Shown here: positions 8,741-19,100 of the stretch, one piece after another | How positions within the stretch are numbered: position 1 is the first letter of the stretch | How the letters are laid out: the number at the start of each line of letters is the position of its first letter | From: JACRCT01 sp049841135 | GTDB lineage: Bacteria > Myxococcota > Myxococcia > Myxococcales > UBA5297 | NCBI GenBank assembly: GCA_049841135.1 | Contig: JASGHK010000004.1 | Span: forward strand, 1 to 64,000 | DNA length: 64,000 nucleotides | Reading direction: 5' to 3' | Notes under the pieces: model-generated | What the model was told of the DNA's origin: nothing | Database searches by the model: none | What the model saw: the letters and a program-made list of their open reading frames with translations, nothing else | Made by a program: the position numbers and the translations under genes

Positions 8741-9541
8741 TTACTGGAGTTTCAGGGTCTCGACGCGGATGACGATCTCCTTGCCGGTGCCGAGGGGCTC
8801 GGCGGTGCCGAACAGAGTGACGGGGCGGCCGGCGAAGGCGTCGATCTGCTCGGTCTGGAGCAGGCGGGAAACATCGAGGTAGGCGATGCGATTGCCGCCG
8901 GAGTCGTTGAGCTGGAAGTCGAAGGGTCGGCGCGGGCGCAGGGGGTTGCGGGTGGAGGCCAGGGTGCCGAAGAAGGTGCGGGCGAGGCGCGGTTCGCCGG
9001 CATCGAGGCCCTTGCCGGCGATGACCGGGTTGTTGGCCGGGATGTCGTTGCGCAGGGTGGCGGTGTTGTCGTCGAAGGGCACGGAGGCGGCCGGGGCGGG
9101 CTCGGCGGCGGGAGCGGCGTGCGCCACGGGAGCGACGGCGGCGGGAGCGACGCGGACGTAGGCGGTGATCGGCTGGTTGAGGGCGAATTTATTAAAACGG
9201 TTGGGGGCGTTGTCGGCCCATTCGGCGACGTCTTTTTCGCCGGCGAGTCCGACCACGGGCGACTTGGCGTCGGGGGCCGAGTAGTAGGAGGCGCCGGGGC
9301 GGACCTCCATGTTTTTGGCCATGTCCTTGTCGGTGACATAAACGGTGTGGGGCCCGGGCAACTCGACGGCCATCCAGCCGGAGGGCGCGGCGGTGGCGGC
9401 GATGCGGGCGCCGGGCTGGGCGGTGCCGAGCACGATGGATTTCTCATCGGGCGAGGCGTAGGCGGGCGCGGCGACGTCGAGGGTGGCGGCGCGGGCGGCG
9501 ACCGAGCAGAGGGCGAGGGCGGTGAACAACAGGCGCTTCAT
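8741..9541 (-). CDS. Exported hypothetical protein with SH3-like region
   Basis: The 266-residue protein has a Sec signal peptide (MKRLLFTALALCSVAARA). Residues ~25-75 (PDEKSIVLGTAQPGARIAA, GWMAVELPGPHTVYV) resemble a bacterial SH3-type fold, and a second similar unit follows (YYSAPDAKSPVVGLAGEKD). A low-complexity Ala/Pro linker precedes a C-terminal domain (residues ~180-266) containing FDFQLNDSGGNRIAYLDVS and VTLFGTAEPLGTGKEIVIR. No enzyme motif is visible. I do not recognise the family by name. SH3-like repeats suggest a cell-wall or envelope role, which is inference. It follows rluB by 88 bases and ends at its own terminator. Confidence 0.75.
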   Translation of the reverse strand: MKRLLFTALALCSVAARAATLDVAAPAYASPDEKSIVLGTAQPGARIAATAAPSGWMAVELPGPHTVYVTDKDMAKNMEVRPGASYYSAPDAKSPVVGLAGEKDVAEWADNAPNRFNKFALNQPITAYVRVAPAAVAPVAHAAPAAEPAPAASVPFDDNTATLRNDIPANNPVIAGKGLDAGEPRLARTFFGTLASTRNPLRPRRPFDFQLNDSGGNRIAYLDVSRLLQTEQIDAFAGRPVTLFGTAEPLGTGKEIVIRVETLKLQ

Positions 9542-9629
9542 GGCGGGTAAAATCGTTTGGAAAAGTGGCTGACGGGTGGGAAAGGCGGGCGGGACGAATG
9601 TTCGCGACGTTTTTCGCGGGGCGAGCGGC

Positions 9630-10505
9630 TCAGCGTTTGCCGGGATGGCTGGACTTGGCGAGACGTTTGCCCGGGTGCGAGGGCTTGGCGCCGGCGGGGC
9701 GGCGGCCCTTGGCGCGCGCGGCCGGTTGCTCGGCGGCGGGACGGATGGACGCGGCGTCGGGCGCGAGGCCGGGCTGGGCGAAGAGCGACTCGATCTGGGC
9801 GGGCGAGAGCTGTTTGCCGCCGCGAAGCGGGATGCCTTTGAGCGGGAAGGCGCCGATCTGGTAGCGTTTGAGGCGCTTCACCGGGTAGCCGAGGCCGAGG
9901 AAAAGCTGGCGGATCTCGCGCTTCTTGCCGTGGTGCATGTGGACGTCCCACGAGGTGGCGAGGCCGCCGGGCGAGAGGCTGACGGGGTTGGCGTATTCGA
10001 CCTTCAGGCGCTCGCCGTCGGCGATGATGCCGTTGACCAGCCGGGGCACCTTCTCGCGGGGGAAACCCTTCTCGAGGATCACGAGATAGCGCTTGGTGAC
10101 GAGATTGCTCGGGTGGGTGAGGCGCTGGGCGAGGTCGCCGTCGGTGGTGAGGATGACCAGACCTTCGGAATCCTTGTCGAGGCGGCCGGCGGTGAAAAAG
10201 CGGTATTGGGCGAGCTTGGGCGGCAGCAGGGTGAAGACCGTGTCGGCGTTGTGCGGGTCGTCGTTGGAGCAGACGAGGCCGCGGGGCTTGTTGACCGCGA
10301 GGGTGATCTTCGGCTGGACGGCGGCGCGCACCTGCTGGCCCTCGACGATGACCCTGTCCACGCCGGGCTCGATTTTCTGGCCGAGGGCGGCGGGGCGGCC
10401 GTTCACCCACACCTCGCCCTGGGCGATGAGCTGCTCGGCGGCGCGGCGGGAACAGACGCCGGCATCGGCGAGAAATTTTTGCAGACGGACGGCGGTTTCG
10501 GGCAT
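9630..10505 (-). CDS. RluB/RsuA-family rRNA pseudouridine synthase
   Basis: The enzyme converts specific uridines of rRNA to pseudouridine. An N-terminal S4 RNA-binding domain (RLQKFLADAGVCSRRAAEQL, residues 7-26) is followed by the catalytic domain with VNKPRGLVCSNDD and GRLDKDSEGLVILTTDG, whose Asp is the nucleophile, then KRYLV and HGKKREIRQLFLGLGYPV. At 291 residues it is RluB-sized. The basic C-terminal tail is low complexity and ends with two SHPGKR repeats, a common extension that probably contacts RNA. Choosing RluB (23S U2605) over RluE/RluF/RsuA is by length and tail only. Confidence 0.9.
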   Translation of the reverse strand: MPETAVRLQKFLADAGVCSRRAAEQLIAQGEVWVNGRPAALGQKIEPGVDRVIVEGQQVRAAVQPKITLAVNKPRGLVCSNDDPHNADTVFTLLPPKLAQYRFFTAGRLDKDSEGLVILTTDGDLAQRLTHPSNLVTKRYLVILEKGFPREKVPRLVNGIIADGERLKVEYANPVSLSPGGLATSWDVHMHHGKKREIRQLFLGLGYPVKRLKRYQIGAFPLKGIPLRGGKQLSPAQIESLFAQPGLAPDAASIRPAAEQPAARAKGRRPAGAKPSHPGKRLAKSSHPGKR

Positions 10506-10627
10506 GAGCGGGGCAGTTGGCGCGAAAGCGCGGGATGACGCAAGCGCGGGCGTGGCCTTTACCCGTGCGCAAAGCGTGAAAGTAAGGGCTTGCGCGGGCG
10601 CGGCGCGTCCGTGACTTGTTTGCCTTT

Positions 10628-11797
10628 ATGTCAGCTCCCGCCGCCGCCTCCACCTACACCAAGGACAATCCGTTCTCGGCCCGCATCACCGAGAACCGCC
10701 TGCTGAACAAGCCCGGCTCCGCCAAGGAGACCCGCCACTTCGTCGTCTCCCTCGCGGGCAGCGATCTGACCTACAAGGCCGGCGACTCGCTCGGCGTTTT
10801 CCCGACCAACCGTCCCTCCGAGGTCGCGGAGATCATCGAGCGCCTCGGCGCGAGCGGCGACGAACTCGTCTCGCCCGCGATGCTGAAGCTGCCGGCCCCG
10901 ATCAGCCTGCACGACGCGCTCACCCATCGCCTCGCGCTCGCCGGCCCCACCTCGAAGATCGTGACCACGCTCTTCAACAAGGCCACCGACGCCGGCGAGA
11001 AGGCCAAGCTCGAGGCCCTGCTCAAGCCCGAGGCCAAGGACGCGCTGACCGGCTTCCTCGACGAGCGCGAATACGTGGACCTGCTCTCCGAGTTCCCCTC
11101 CGCCAAGCTCTCGCCGCAGGAGTTCGTCGATCACCTGCGCAAGCTGATGCCGCGCCTCTACTCGATCGCTTCGTCCTCCAAGCCGCATCCGACCGAGATC
11201 CATCTCACGGTCGCCGTGGTGCGCTACACCACCAACCATCGCGAGCGTCACGGCGTGTGCTCGACCTTCATGGCCGACCGCGTGCGCGTGAACGAGACCG
11301 CGACTCCCGTCTTCGTTTCCAACTCGCACTTCGGCCCGCCGGAAAACGGCGCGACCGACTGCATCATGGTCGGCCCGGGCACCGGCATCGCGCCGTTCCG
11401 CGCCTTCGTGCAGGACCGCGTCGCCTCCGGCGCGACCGGCCGCAACTGGCTGTTCTTCGGCGACCAGAAGAGCCACACCGACTACCTCTACCAAGAGGAG
11501 TGGGAAAAGTATGTCGCCGACGGCAAGCTCACCAAGCTCGACCTCGCCTGGTCGCGCGACCAGGGCGTGAAGGTTTACGTGCAGGACAAGATGCGCGCCA
11601 ACGCGGCCGAGCTCTGGGCCTGGGTCAAGGGCGGCGCCGGCTTCTTTGTTTGCGGCGACGCCAAGCGCATGGCCAAGGACGTGGACCAGGCCCTCCACGA
11701 CATCATCGCCGAGCAAGGCGGCATGAGCATCGAGGACGCGCAGGCCTACGTGAAGCAGATGAAGAAGGACAAGCGCTACCAGCGCGACGTCTACTGA
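10628..11797 (+). CDS. CysJ-type NADPH/FAD reductase lacking a flavodoxin domain
   Basis: The 389-residue protein matches the FAD and NADPH modules of sulfite reductase alpha subunits, with no N-terminal flavodoxin domain. FAD contacts are RLYSIASS (residues ~178-185) and GVCSTFM; the NADPH module has GPGTGIAPFRAFVQDR, FFGDQKS and FFVCGDAKRMAKDVD. The C-terminus ends RDVY, with the terminal aromatic expected to stack on FAD. The start at 10628 (MSAPAAAS) follows a 4-codon in-frame alternative at 10616. Stand-alone versions of this length are usual in Opitutales. Its electron acceptor (sulfite reductase hemoprotein, ferredoxin or other) is not encoded nearby. Confidence 0.88.
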   Translation: MSAPAAASTYTKDNPFSARITENRLLNKPGSAKETRHFVVSLAGSDLTYKAGDSLGVFPTNRPSEVAEIIERLGASGDELVSPAMLKLPAPISLHDALTHRLALAGPTSKIVTTLFNKATDAGEKAKLEALLKPEAKDALTGFLDEREYVDLLSEFPSAKLSPQEFVDHLRKLMPRLYSIASSSKPHPTEIHLTVAVVRYTTNHRERHGVCSTFMADRVRVNETATPVFVSNSHFGPPENGATDCIMVGPGTGIAPFRAFVQDRVASGATGRNWLFFGDQKSHTDYLYQEEWEKYVADGKLTKLDLAWSRDQGVKVYVQDKMRANAAELWAWVKGGAGFFVCGDAKRMAKDVDQALHDIIAEQGGMSIEDAQAYVKQMKKDKRYQRDVY

Positions 11798-11823
11798 GCC
11801 GCTTTAGCGACCTCATTCCTTTC

Positions 11824-11859
11824 GCCTCCCGTTCGACGCGGGAGGCGTCTTGTTTTAAT
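11824..11859 (+). terminator. Rho-independent terminator after the CysJ-like gene
   Basis: GCCTCCCG at 11824-11831 pairs with CGGGAGGC at 11839-11846 across a 7-base loop and is followed by GTCTTGTTTT. It isolates the reductase from fabG. Confidence 0.85.
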
Positions 11860-11895
11860 AAACTCCCCGTTCTCCGCTCCATTTCCCCCGCTCTT

Positions 11896-12636
11896 ATGAC
11901 TTTCACCAATCGCACCGCCCTCGTGACCGGCGCCGGCCGCGGCATCGGCAAAGCCATCGCCGAGACGCTTGCCGCCAAGGGCGTCACCGTCATCTGCGTT
12001 TCCAAGTCCGCCTCGTCCTGCGGCGCCGTCGCCGACGCCATCGTCGCCTCCGGCGGCAAGGCCAAGGCCCTCGCGGTGGACGTCGCCGACGGCGCCGCCG
12101 TGGTCGCCGCCTCCGAGGCTCTGCTCAAGGAATTCGGCAAGATCGACATCCTCGTTAACAACGCCGGCATCACCCGCGACGGCCTGCTCGCCCGCATGAG
12201 CGATGCCGATTGGAACGACGTCATCCAGACGAACCTCACCAGCTGCTTTCACTGGACCAAGGCGATCGGCTGGCCGATGTGCCGCGCCCGCTTCGGTCGC
12301 ATCGTCAACATCTCGTCCGTCACCGGCATCATGGGCAACGCGGGCCAGGCCAACTACGCCGCCGCCAAGGCCGGCATGATCGGCTTCACCAAGGCCACCG
12401 CCAAGGAATTCGCGAAGCGCGGCGTCACGGTCAATGTGGTCGCCCCCGGCTTCATCAAGACCGACATGACCGCCGAGCTATCGGAGGAAGTCCAGAAGGG
12501 CGCCACCGCGCTCATCCCGATGCAGCGTTTCGGCGAGGCCGCCGAGATCGCGCACGCCGTCGCCTTCCTGGCCTCCGACGAGGCAAGCTACGTCACCGGG
12601 CAGGTTTTTGCCGTTGACGGCGGCATGTCCATGTGA
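11896..12636 (+). CDS. fabG: 3-oxoacyl-ACP reductase
   Basis: FabG reduces beta-ketoacyl-ACP with NADPH in fatty-acid elongation. The 246-residue SDR has the cofactor motif VTGAGRGIGKA (residues ~10-20), NNAGIT, the catalytic Ser in NISSVTG, and YAAAKAG with catalytic Tyr and Lys, ending in TGQVFAVDGGMSM. ATG at 11896 is the first in-frame start after the terminator. acpP follows after 30 bases, so this is a fab operon. fabF, which would normally come next, is 4.2 kb away. Confidence 0.95.
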   Translation: MTFTNRTALVTGAGRGIGKAIAETLAAKGVTVICVSKSASSCGAVADAIVASGGKAKALAVDVADGAAVVAASEALLKEFGKIDILVNNAGITRDGLLARMSDADWNDVIQTNLTSCFHWTKAIGWPMCRARFGRIVNISSVTGIMGNAGQANYAAAKAGMIGFTKATAKEFAKRGVTVNVVAPGFIKTDMTAELSEEVQKGATALIPMQRFGEAAEIAHAVAFLASDEASYVTGQVFAVDGGMSM

Positions 12637-12666
12637 GCCCTTCACCACACAATTTTTTCATCCAAC

Positions 12667-12930
12667 ATGGCTGACCAAAAAACCATCGAACAACGCGTCA
12701 AAGAGATCATCGTGAACCAGCTCAACGTGAACGAAGAGCAGATCACGCCGACCGCTTCTTTTCTGGACGATCTCGGCGCCGATTCCCTCGACACCGTCGA
12801 GCTGATCATGGCCTTCGAGGAGGAGTTCAAGGATGAGATCAAGGGCGAGATCCCCGAGGCCGACGCCGAGAAGCTCAAGACCGTCGGCCAGGTCGTCGAC
12901 TACATCAAGGGCAAGTCCGGCGCCGCCTGA
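12667..12930 (+). CDS. acpP: Acyl carrier protein
   Basis: The 87-residue acidic protein carries growing acyl chains on a 4'-phosphopantetheine attached to Ser40 in the DDLGADSLDTVEL motif. It starts MADQKTIEQRVKEIIVNQLN and is slightly longer at the C-terminus (DYIKGKSGAA) than the E. coli protein. It lies 30 bases after fabG, and a strong terminator follows, which fits high independent expression. Confidence 0.97.
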   Translation: MADQKTIEQRVKEIIVNQLNVNEEQITPTASFLDDLGADSLDTVELIMAFEEEFKDEIKGEIPEADAEKLKTVGQVVDYIKGKSGAA

Positions 12931-12955
12931 GCGACGTTTCGACAACCGCGAATTT

Positions 12956-12987
12956 AAAACCCGCTCCGTTTTTCGGAGCGGGTTTTT
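12956..12987 (+). terminator. Rho-independent terminator after acpP
   Basis: AAACCCGCTCCG pairs with CGGAGCGGGTTT across a T-rich loop and is followed by more T. The rest of the 318-base gap to the protease stop at 13249 holds no recognisable gene or site. Confidence 0.9.
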
Positions 12988-13248
12988 CATTGGTCGGATA
13001 ATCGTGCGTGCCGGCGGAGCGACCGCGCGCCGCGCGCCCCCAGACCTGTCCGGGGCGCACGATCGACAGGCGGCCCGTGATACCGGCTGGCGGCCGCTTG
13101 GCGGAACTCGTGTCGTGGGCCAACGCCGGCGGGCGCTCCCTCGCCGCGCCGGTGTCCGCCCCCGGCCGGAAGCGCCAGCAATCACGCTCCGGCGCGCATT
13201 ACCGGCGCCAGCCGGGCCTCCGCGCGGCGGGCCGGCGATGATGCCGGC

Positions 13249-16200
13249 TCAGGGCTCGGAGACGACCAGGCGCAAGAAACGGCGGCCGCCGGCTGGAATA
13301 TCCTGCGTATCGGAAACATCGACGGTGGCGTTGGTGTTCGCCGCGCCGGTGCTTTGCCAGATGGAGACCCAGGTCGCGAGATCCGCGCTGGCTTCGACCT
13401 TGTAGGTCAACTGCGGCCAGGCGCGGACAGGGACCAGGAGATGGAGCCGGTTGGCGGACACGCTCGGCGCGAGGACGGCGCGCGAGGCGGCGCTGGTGGG
13501 GTCGGTGCCGAGGGCCTGCTCAAGCAGGTTGTTTAGTCCGTCGGCGTCGGGGTCGGCGGAGCGCAGGGCGGCGTCGCCGGTCAGCGTCGGGTAGGTCGCG
13601 AGCCACTTGGCGTAGGCGGAGACCGCGGTCGTCGTGCCGGGCAGCGTGCCGCCGCTGAGCGAGCCGTAGGTGATGGAGCCGGGACCGGCGTTGAGCACGG
13701 TGCCGCCGGAGAGCGTGATGGCGCCGGCCACGGTCAGGGCCTGGCCGTTGGTGTCGAGGGTGCCGGCCACGTTGAGCGAGGCGAGGGAGGTGGCGACGAG
13801 AGGCGACCAGGTGGCGCCGCTTTGGATCGTGGCGGAGCCGTCCGCCGCGGTGACCAGCAGCCGGAGCGTCTGCGATACGGTCTCCACGCCGTTGGCGCGC
13901 TCGATGACGATGGCATAGACACCGGGGGACGCGGTGATGACGCCGGAAACGACGCCGGTCTCGGGATCGATGGACAGGCCGGCGGGCGTCTGGCTGGCGG
14001 CGCCGAAGGTGAAGACCGCCGGCTGGTCGTAGGCGCCCGACGCGAGCGTGGCGACGAAGGTGGTGTTCGCGCCGCCATTGCCCGCGGCCGGCGTGGCGAC
14101 GCCGGAGGCGGCGGACTGGGTCAACCAGTTGGCGGCCAGGTCGGCGCCGGCGTCGGTGTCGCTTTGATAGGCGGCGGACTGGTTGGCGGCCACGGTGCCG
14201 AGCGTCGGATTCTGGCTGGTTTCGCCGTTGTAGGAGAGTCCGTCCACCAAGGTGCCGGCGGAGGTGCGAAGCGCGAGCAGTTCGGCCGAGCTGTTGCTGA
14301 AGGCCGGCCAGGTGCCGCTGAAGTAGGTGGAGTTGTTATGCCGGATGACGAGCGTGCGCGCGGTGCCGAGGCTGGTTTTTTCCGCGGGCAGGATCGTGTC
14401 CTTGTCGGTGGAGTAGTAGATGACGAGAAGCGTGCCGGCGGGCACGGCGGACCAGAGCGTGTTTTGGGAAAAGGTCAGGATGGTGTCGTTGCGGTCGGCG
14501 AAGGTCCATCCGCGCGCGTCGGCCTCCTTGAGGAAGAGTATCTCGACCCATTCCTTGCTGCCGCCGTTGCCCTGGCTGAACTCGTTGATGATGGCGGAGC
14601 GGGTGAAGTTGCCCGAACGGTCGAGCAGGAAGAGTTCGGAATCGTAAGAGTAGGCGGAGCCGGACGCGGCCACGACGGTCGGGCGGCGGTTGAGGGCGCG
14701 GGCGGCGGTCGCGAAAGTCGCGCCCGCGCCGCCGGCGTCGGATGGGACGATGCGGCAGCGCACGAGTTTGCCGGCGCGTGTCGCGTCGGCGGCGAGCGTG
14801 GCGCCGGTGGCGCCCGCGATGTCGGTGAAATTCGCGCCGTCGGTCGAGATCTGCCATTGATAGGCGAGCGTGAGCGGGTCGCTCTCGGGATCGGTCGCGA
14901 CGACCCCGGTCAGCGACAGGGCGTTTTCCGCGAACAGCTCCGCGCCGCCGATGGCGCCGGCGGTGACGGTCGGGCGGCGGTTGAGCGCGGCGGCCGAGGT
15001 GCCGTAAACGGTGAGGGTGGCGGAGGAGAGCGTGCCGGTGGTGCCGGAGGCCTGGTCGATGACCTGGAGCGTCCACGTGCCCTGCGAGGATTCGCCCCAG
15101 TTGCGCACGGTCATGAAGGTCCAGGCGTAGTTGTCGCCGGTGTCGGCATGCTTTTCGGCGAGGCGGCTGACCGTGCCTTGTGGCGAGACGAGATTGATGG
15201 CGAGCTGGCCGCGGCTGGCGTGGGTGATGTTGACCGCGACGGTGACCTGCTCGACGCGGAGATTCGCGTTGGCGGAGAGATCGAAGAGGACGGTGGCGCC
15301 CGAGGCGTTGTTGTCCGGGATGCCGAGCCCGAGCGAGGTGCGCGCGAGGGTCTGCGAGGTGACGGCGGGCAGGTTGGTCCAGTTTTGGGCGAGGGCGACG
15401 GCGGCCGCGGCGTTTATCATGCCGGCGCCGAACTTGTGGTTGAAGTTGAAGCCGCCCGCGTTGGTCACCCAGTCGGAATCGCTCGCGGAGACCTTGGTGG
15501 CGGACTTCATCAGGATCTCCTTCACGTCGCGCCAGCCGAGGCCCGGTTTCGATTCGAGGAGCAGGGCGATGGTGCCGGCGACCAGCGGGCAGGCGGAGGA
15601 CGTGCCGCCGAAGTCGTTGGTGTAGTCGCGGCTGCTCAGGTTGCCGGTGAGCCCGGTGTAGTTGTAGCCGTTGGAACCGACGAGGTCGGTGGTGGTGATC
15701 CCGGTGTCGGAGCCGCCGTTGGAGGGGGCGCAGACGGCGAGGTTCGCGCCGGGTTCGCTGTAATAGGACTGGGCGCCGGCGCTGGTCAGCGCGCCCACGG
15801 CGATGGTGTAAACGGAGTTGGCGTAGCCGTCGTAGTTGGAGTTGTCGCCGTTGCTGTTGCCGTTGCCGCCGGCCCAGACGGAAAACCGAGCCGAGGCCGC
15901 CGCGGCCGTGCGTGGTGCCGGTGGCGAGGGCGGCCGCGGCGAGCGCGCCGGGGCCGGCGAGGGTCTTGCCGTCGTCGTTCGGGCCCCAGGAATTGCTGTT
16001 GATCGATATGATGTCCTTTTTCCAGCCGAGGGCTTCCGCCTCCTGCGCGTCGGTGGTGCTGGCGGCGATCAGGCGCAGGCCGACCAAGGTGGCGGCGGGG
16101 GCGGCGCCCGAGACGCCGAGGCTGTTGTTGCCCACGGCGCCGGCGACGCCGGCGCAGGCGGTGCCGTGGTAGTCCGTCGGAGAGGTCGGGATTCGGGGTC

Positions 16201-17030
16201 GTCGGGCCGTGGAGTCGTTCCAGTCGTGGTCGTTGGTCGTGTCGACGTTGGCCGCGAGGTCGGGATGCGCGGTTTGCAGGCCGTCGTCCACGATGCCGAC
16301 GCGGATGCCGGTGCCGCGACGGCGTCCCAGACAGAGTCGTGACGTTGACATCTATGCCGGTCGTGCCGCCCGGACTGGCCGGTGTTGCGCAGATGCCACT
16401 GGCTGGAGAAATAGGTGTCGTTGGGGATGAGGCGCTTGCTTGCTGGCGGGCGAGGGAGGGCGAGGCGGACACCACGCCGCTCTGCGCGCCGAGGGCCGGC
16501 GCGAGCTTTTCGAGCGCGGCGGCGGAGTCCGCGGCGCGGAGCAGGTGAAAACGCCCGCCGGCGGCGGGCACCAGCCCGACGGCCGAGGCCGCGCTCGGCC
16601 GGGCGTTTCTTCCGAGATCGGCCTCGAGCACGACTTTGGGGCCGCACGTAGCGTAGCCGCGCGGTCGCAGGCCGGCGCGTCGCTTTCGGTAAAATGATCT
16701 CCACTTCTCCCCCGCCGAGGCGTCGCCCCCGCGCGCGCCTGGTAATGACCCCCGCGGTGTCGCGGCGACGGGGCCGATTCCTTCGTGGCGCACGCGGCCG
16801 TCGGCGCCGCGGATGGCGACTTGATCCAGCACCGGGTGAAGTCCGCACCCGGCCGCCGTCGGCGAAGGCGGAAGTCTCGGCGGCGGCGCCGTGTCCGAGC
16901 CGAGCAGCAGGGCCGGCGATGGCGGCGCAACGCGAGCGCGGAGGCGCCGAGCGAAAGGAGAGGGGAAGCGGACGAGGCGATGGGCCGGGCTAGAAGACGG
17001 TGACGAGTCACGGCGCCGCGCGGCCACATG
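13249..17030 (-). CDS. Large secreted subtilisin/kexin-like S8 peptidase with P-domain and lamin-tail domain; 5' third frameshifted
   Basis: The catalytic domain holds Asp in VGIVDDG (about 16,275-16,302), His in HGTACAGVAGA (about 16,148-16,175), the oxyanion Asn region SINSNSWGPNDDG, and Ser in GGTSSACPLVAG (about 15,580-15,613). Next comes a proprotein-convertase P-domain (LRVEQVTVAVNITHASRGQL, then WTLQVIDQASG), a lamin-tail-like segment (IINEFSQGNGGSKEWVEILF), and an Ig-like/autotransporter-style region. The C-terminus has DPDADGLNNLLEQALGTDP, typical of Verrucomicrobiota surface proteins. From 15,798 down to 13,249 the frame is clean; upstream at least four frame changes occur, so the N-terminus and signal peptide cannot be fixed. 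It is probably one ~1,250-residue exported protease. Confidence 0.85.
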
Positions 17031-17141
17031 TTCAAAAAGCCCGATTTGTCCTCCATTTAACACAGTGCGGGCCGCGGAGGTATCCTCATTCACCGGCCTT
17101 GCGCTGCGTCGTCGCGTCCCTTCACTTCTCACGTTTACACC

Positions 17142-18405
17142 ATGTCACATCTTCCCGATTCCCAGCGCGTCGTGGTCACCGGCCTCGGCGTCGATTCATG
17201 GCCTCGGCCAGACCGCGGACAGCTTTTTGGAACAGCCTCGTGGCGGGTAAAAACGGCATCGATCGCGTGACGCTTGTTCGACCCCGTCCCCCTTCGCCAC
17301 CCAGATCGGCGCCGAGGTGAAAGGCTGGAACGTCGAGGAGTTTATGGACCCGAAGGAGGCGCGTCGCAACGACCGCTACACGCACTTCGGTTTCTGCGCC
17401 GCCAAACAAGCCTGGGCGCGACTCCGGTCTCGACATGGCCAGGGAAGATCCGCGACCGCGTCGGCGTCGTCGTCGGCTCCGGCATCGGCGGCATGTTAAC
17501 CTCGAGACGCAGTGCAAGAAGCTTCAACGAGCTCGGCCCGCGCAAGGTCTCGCCGTTCGCCATCCCGCGCTCATCGGCAACATGTGCTCCGGCATCATCG
17601 CGATCGAGCTCGGCGCCCGCAGGCCCGAATTTCTGCGTCGTCACCGCCTGCGCCACCGGCACCGCACTCCATCGGCGAGTCCGATGCACATGATCCGCCG
17701 CGGCGACGCCGACGTCATGATCACGCGGCGGCGCCGAGGCGGCCGATCACCCGCTTCGCCTACGCCAGCTTCTCGCCATGAAGCGCCATGAGCACGAGTC
17801 AACGACGATCCCGGCGCCGCCTGCCGTCCGTTCCGCGAGGCGCGACGGCTTCGTCATGGGCGAAGGCTCCGGCGTCCTCGTGCTCGAAACTCTCGAGCAC
17901 GCCAGGAGCGCGGCGCGCGCATCTATTGCGAGATCGTCGGCTACGCCGCCACCGCGACGCCTACCACATCACATCGCCCGATCCCGAGGGCAAGGGCCTC
18001 GGCGCTGCCATGAACCGCGCGCTCAAGGCCGCCGGAATGTCGCCCGAGCGAGGTCGATTACATCAACGCCCACGGCACCAGCACGCCCTACAACGACAAG
18101 TTCGAGACGCTGGCCTTCAAGCACGTCTTCGGCGAGCACGCGCAGAAAACTCGCCGATCAGTTCCACGAAGTCCATGACCGGCCACCTGCTCGGCGCGCG
18201 CCGGCGGCATCGAGAGCGTCATCAGCGTCAAGACGATCCAGACCCGGACGCGTCGCCGCCGACCATCAACCTACGAAGCCGGATCCGGAATGCGATCTCG
18301 ACTACGTGCCGAACGTCGCGCGCCAGAGCCGAAGATCTCGCCATGCTGAGCAACAACCTCGGCTTCGGCGGCCAGAACGCCGCGCTGTTTTCCAAGGCCG
18401 TCTGA
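17142..18405 (+). CDS. fabF: 3-oxoacyl-ACP synthase II, many frameshifts
   Basis: The start MSHLPDSQRVVVTGLGV is clear, and pieces in all three frames then spell a complete KAS II. They include WNSLVAGKNGIDRVT, VGVVVGSGIGGM, the active-site Cys in VTACATGT (about 17,640), VMGEGSGVLVLE, the first His in INAHGTSTPYND (about 18,066), and the second in STKSMTGHLLGA (about 18,170). About ten single-base changes interrupt it. The conserved order of all motifs argues for sequencing error, not decay. FabF condenses malonyl-ACP with acyl-ACP. It is unusual in being separated from fabG-acpP by the S8 protease gene on the other strand. Confidence 0.88.
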
Positions 18406-18419
18406 CCGCGCCTCCGCGC

Positions 18420-19100
18420 GTCCTTCCCGGGCCCCTTCTCCGCCCGTCTCCGGCGCGCCGCGTCCTGCTCGCGCTGGCTCGCGGCATCTCCCCGGCGCGC
18501 GCCGCGCTCGAATTCGAGGCGGCCGAGGTCGTGGCCCGACCCGGACGCGGCGGGCCAGAAAAAGACTCGTAGACGAGTTTCGCCTTCAAAAACTACCGGC
18601 GACTCAGCCGGTGACGATCAACGAGGTCCAAGTAGCTGCGGCTGCACCGTGCCGGAGACGCCGAAAGAGCCGATCGCGCCCGGCGCGTCCGGCGTGATCC
18701 CCGTGGCTTATTCCGCGGGCCAGCAACCAGGGCCGCCAGTCGAGTGCCTTCGAGGTGAAAACCGACGACGGCACGGACGGCGGATCTGCGCCTCGTGATC
18801 GATCTGCCGGTGCGCATCGCCTTCGCGCCGCGGATGGTGTTGTTCGCGTCCGGGGACCGCGAGCCCAAGTCCTCGGCGGTCACTTTCGGCGACGACACGC
18901 CGGTCACGATCGTCAAGGTGGTCGTGGAATCGCCCGAATTGCGCTCGCCGAGCCGGCCAAGCCGAGGGCGCGATGTTCGCGCTATCTTACGTTACGTCGG
19001 TCCGGCCGAGAAGGACTCCCGGACCACGTGCTCGTCGTCACCAAGGGCACCTCCGGCGCCGAGCACACCGACGTCGCTCTACCTGCGCCATCGCCCGTGA
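18420..19100 (+). CDS. DUF1573-domain exported protein, frameshifted; start uncertain
   Basis: Joining frames gives a signal-like hydrophobic start (RVLLALA..SPARA), LEFEAAEVVARPDA, FAFKN, a segment reading SCGCTVPETPKEPIAPGASG, IPVAYSAGNQQGRQS, and a clean stretch DLRLVIDLPVRIAFAPRMVL. The SCGCT motif in a beta-sandwich is the hallmark of DUF1573, a periplasmic domain of unknown function widespread in Bacteroidota and Verrucomicrobiota. The stop at 19098-19100 overlaps the next gene's GTG (GTGA), implying translational coupling to the rhodanese gene. The start cannot be fixed because of the indels; it should lie shortly after fabF. Confidence 0.72.

Noticed and set aside
17142..18405. fabF as a decaying pseudogene
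   Set aside because: All catalytic motifs are kept in order and neighbouring essential genes show the same indel density, so sequencing error is the better explanation.
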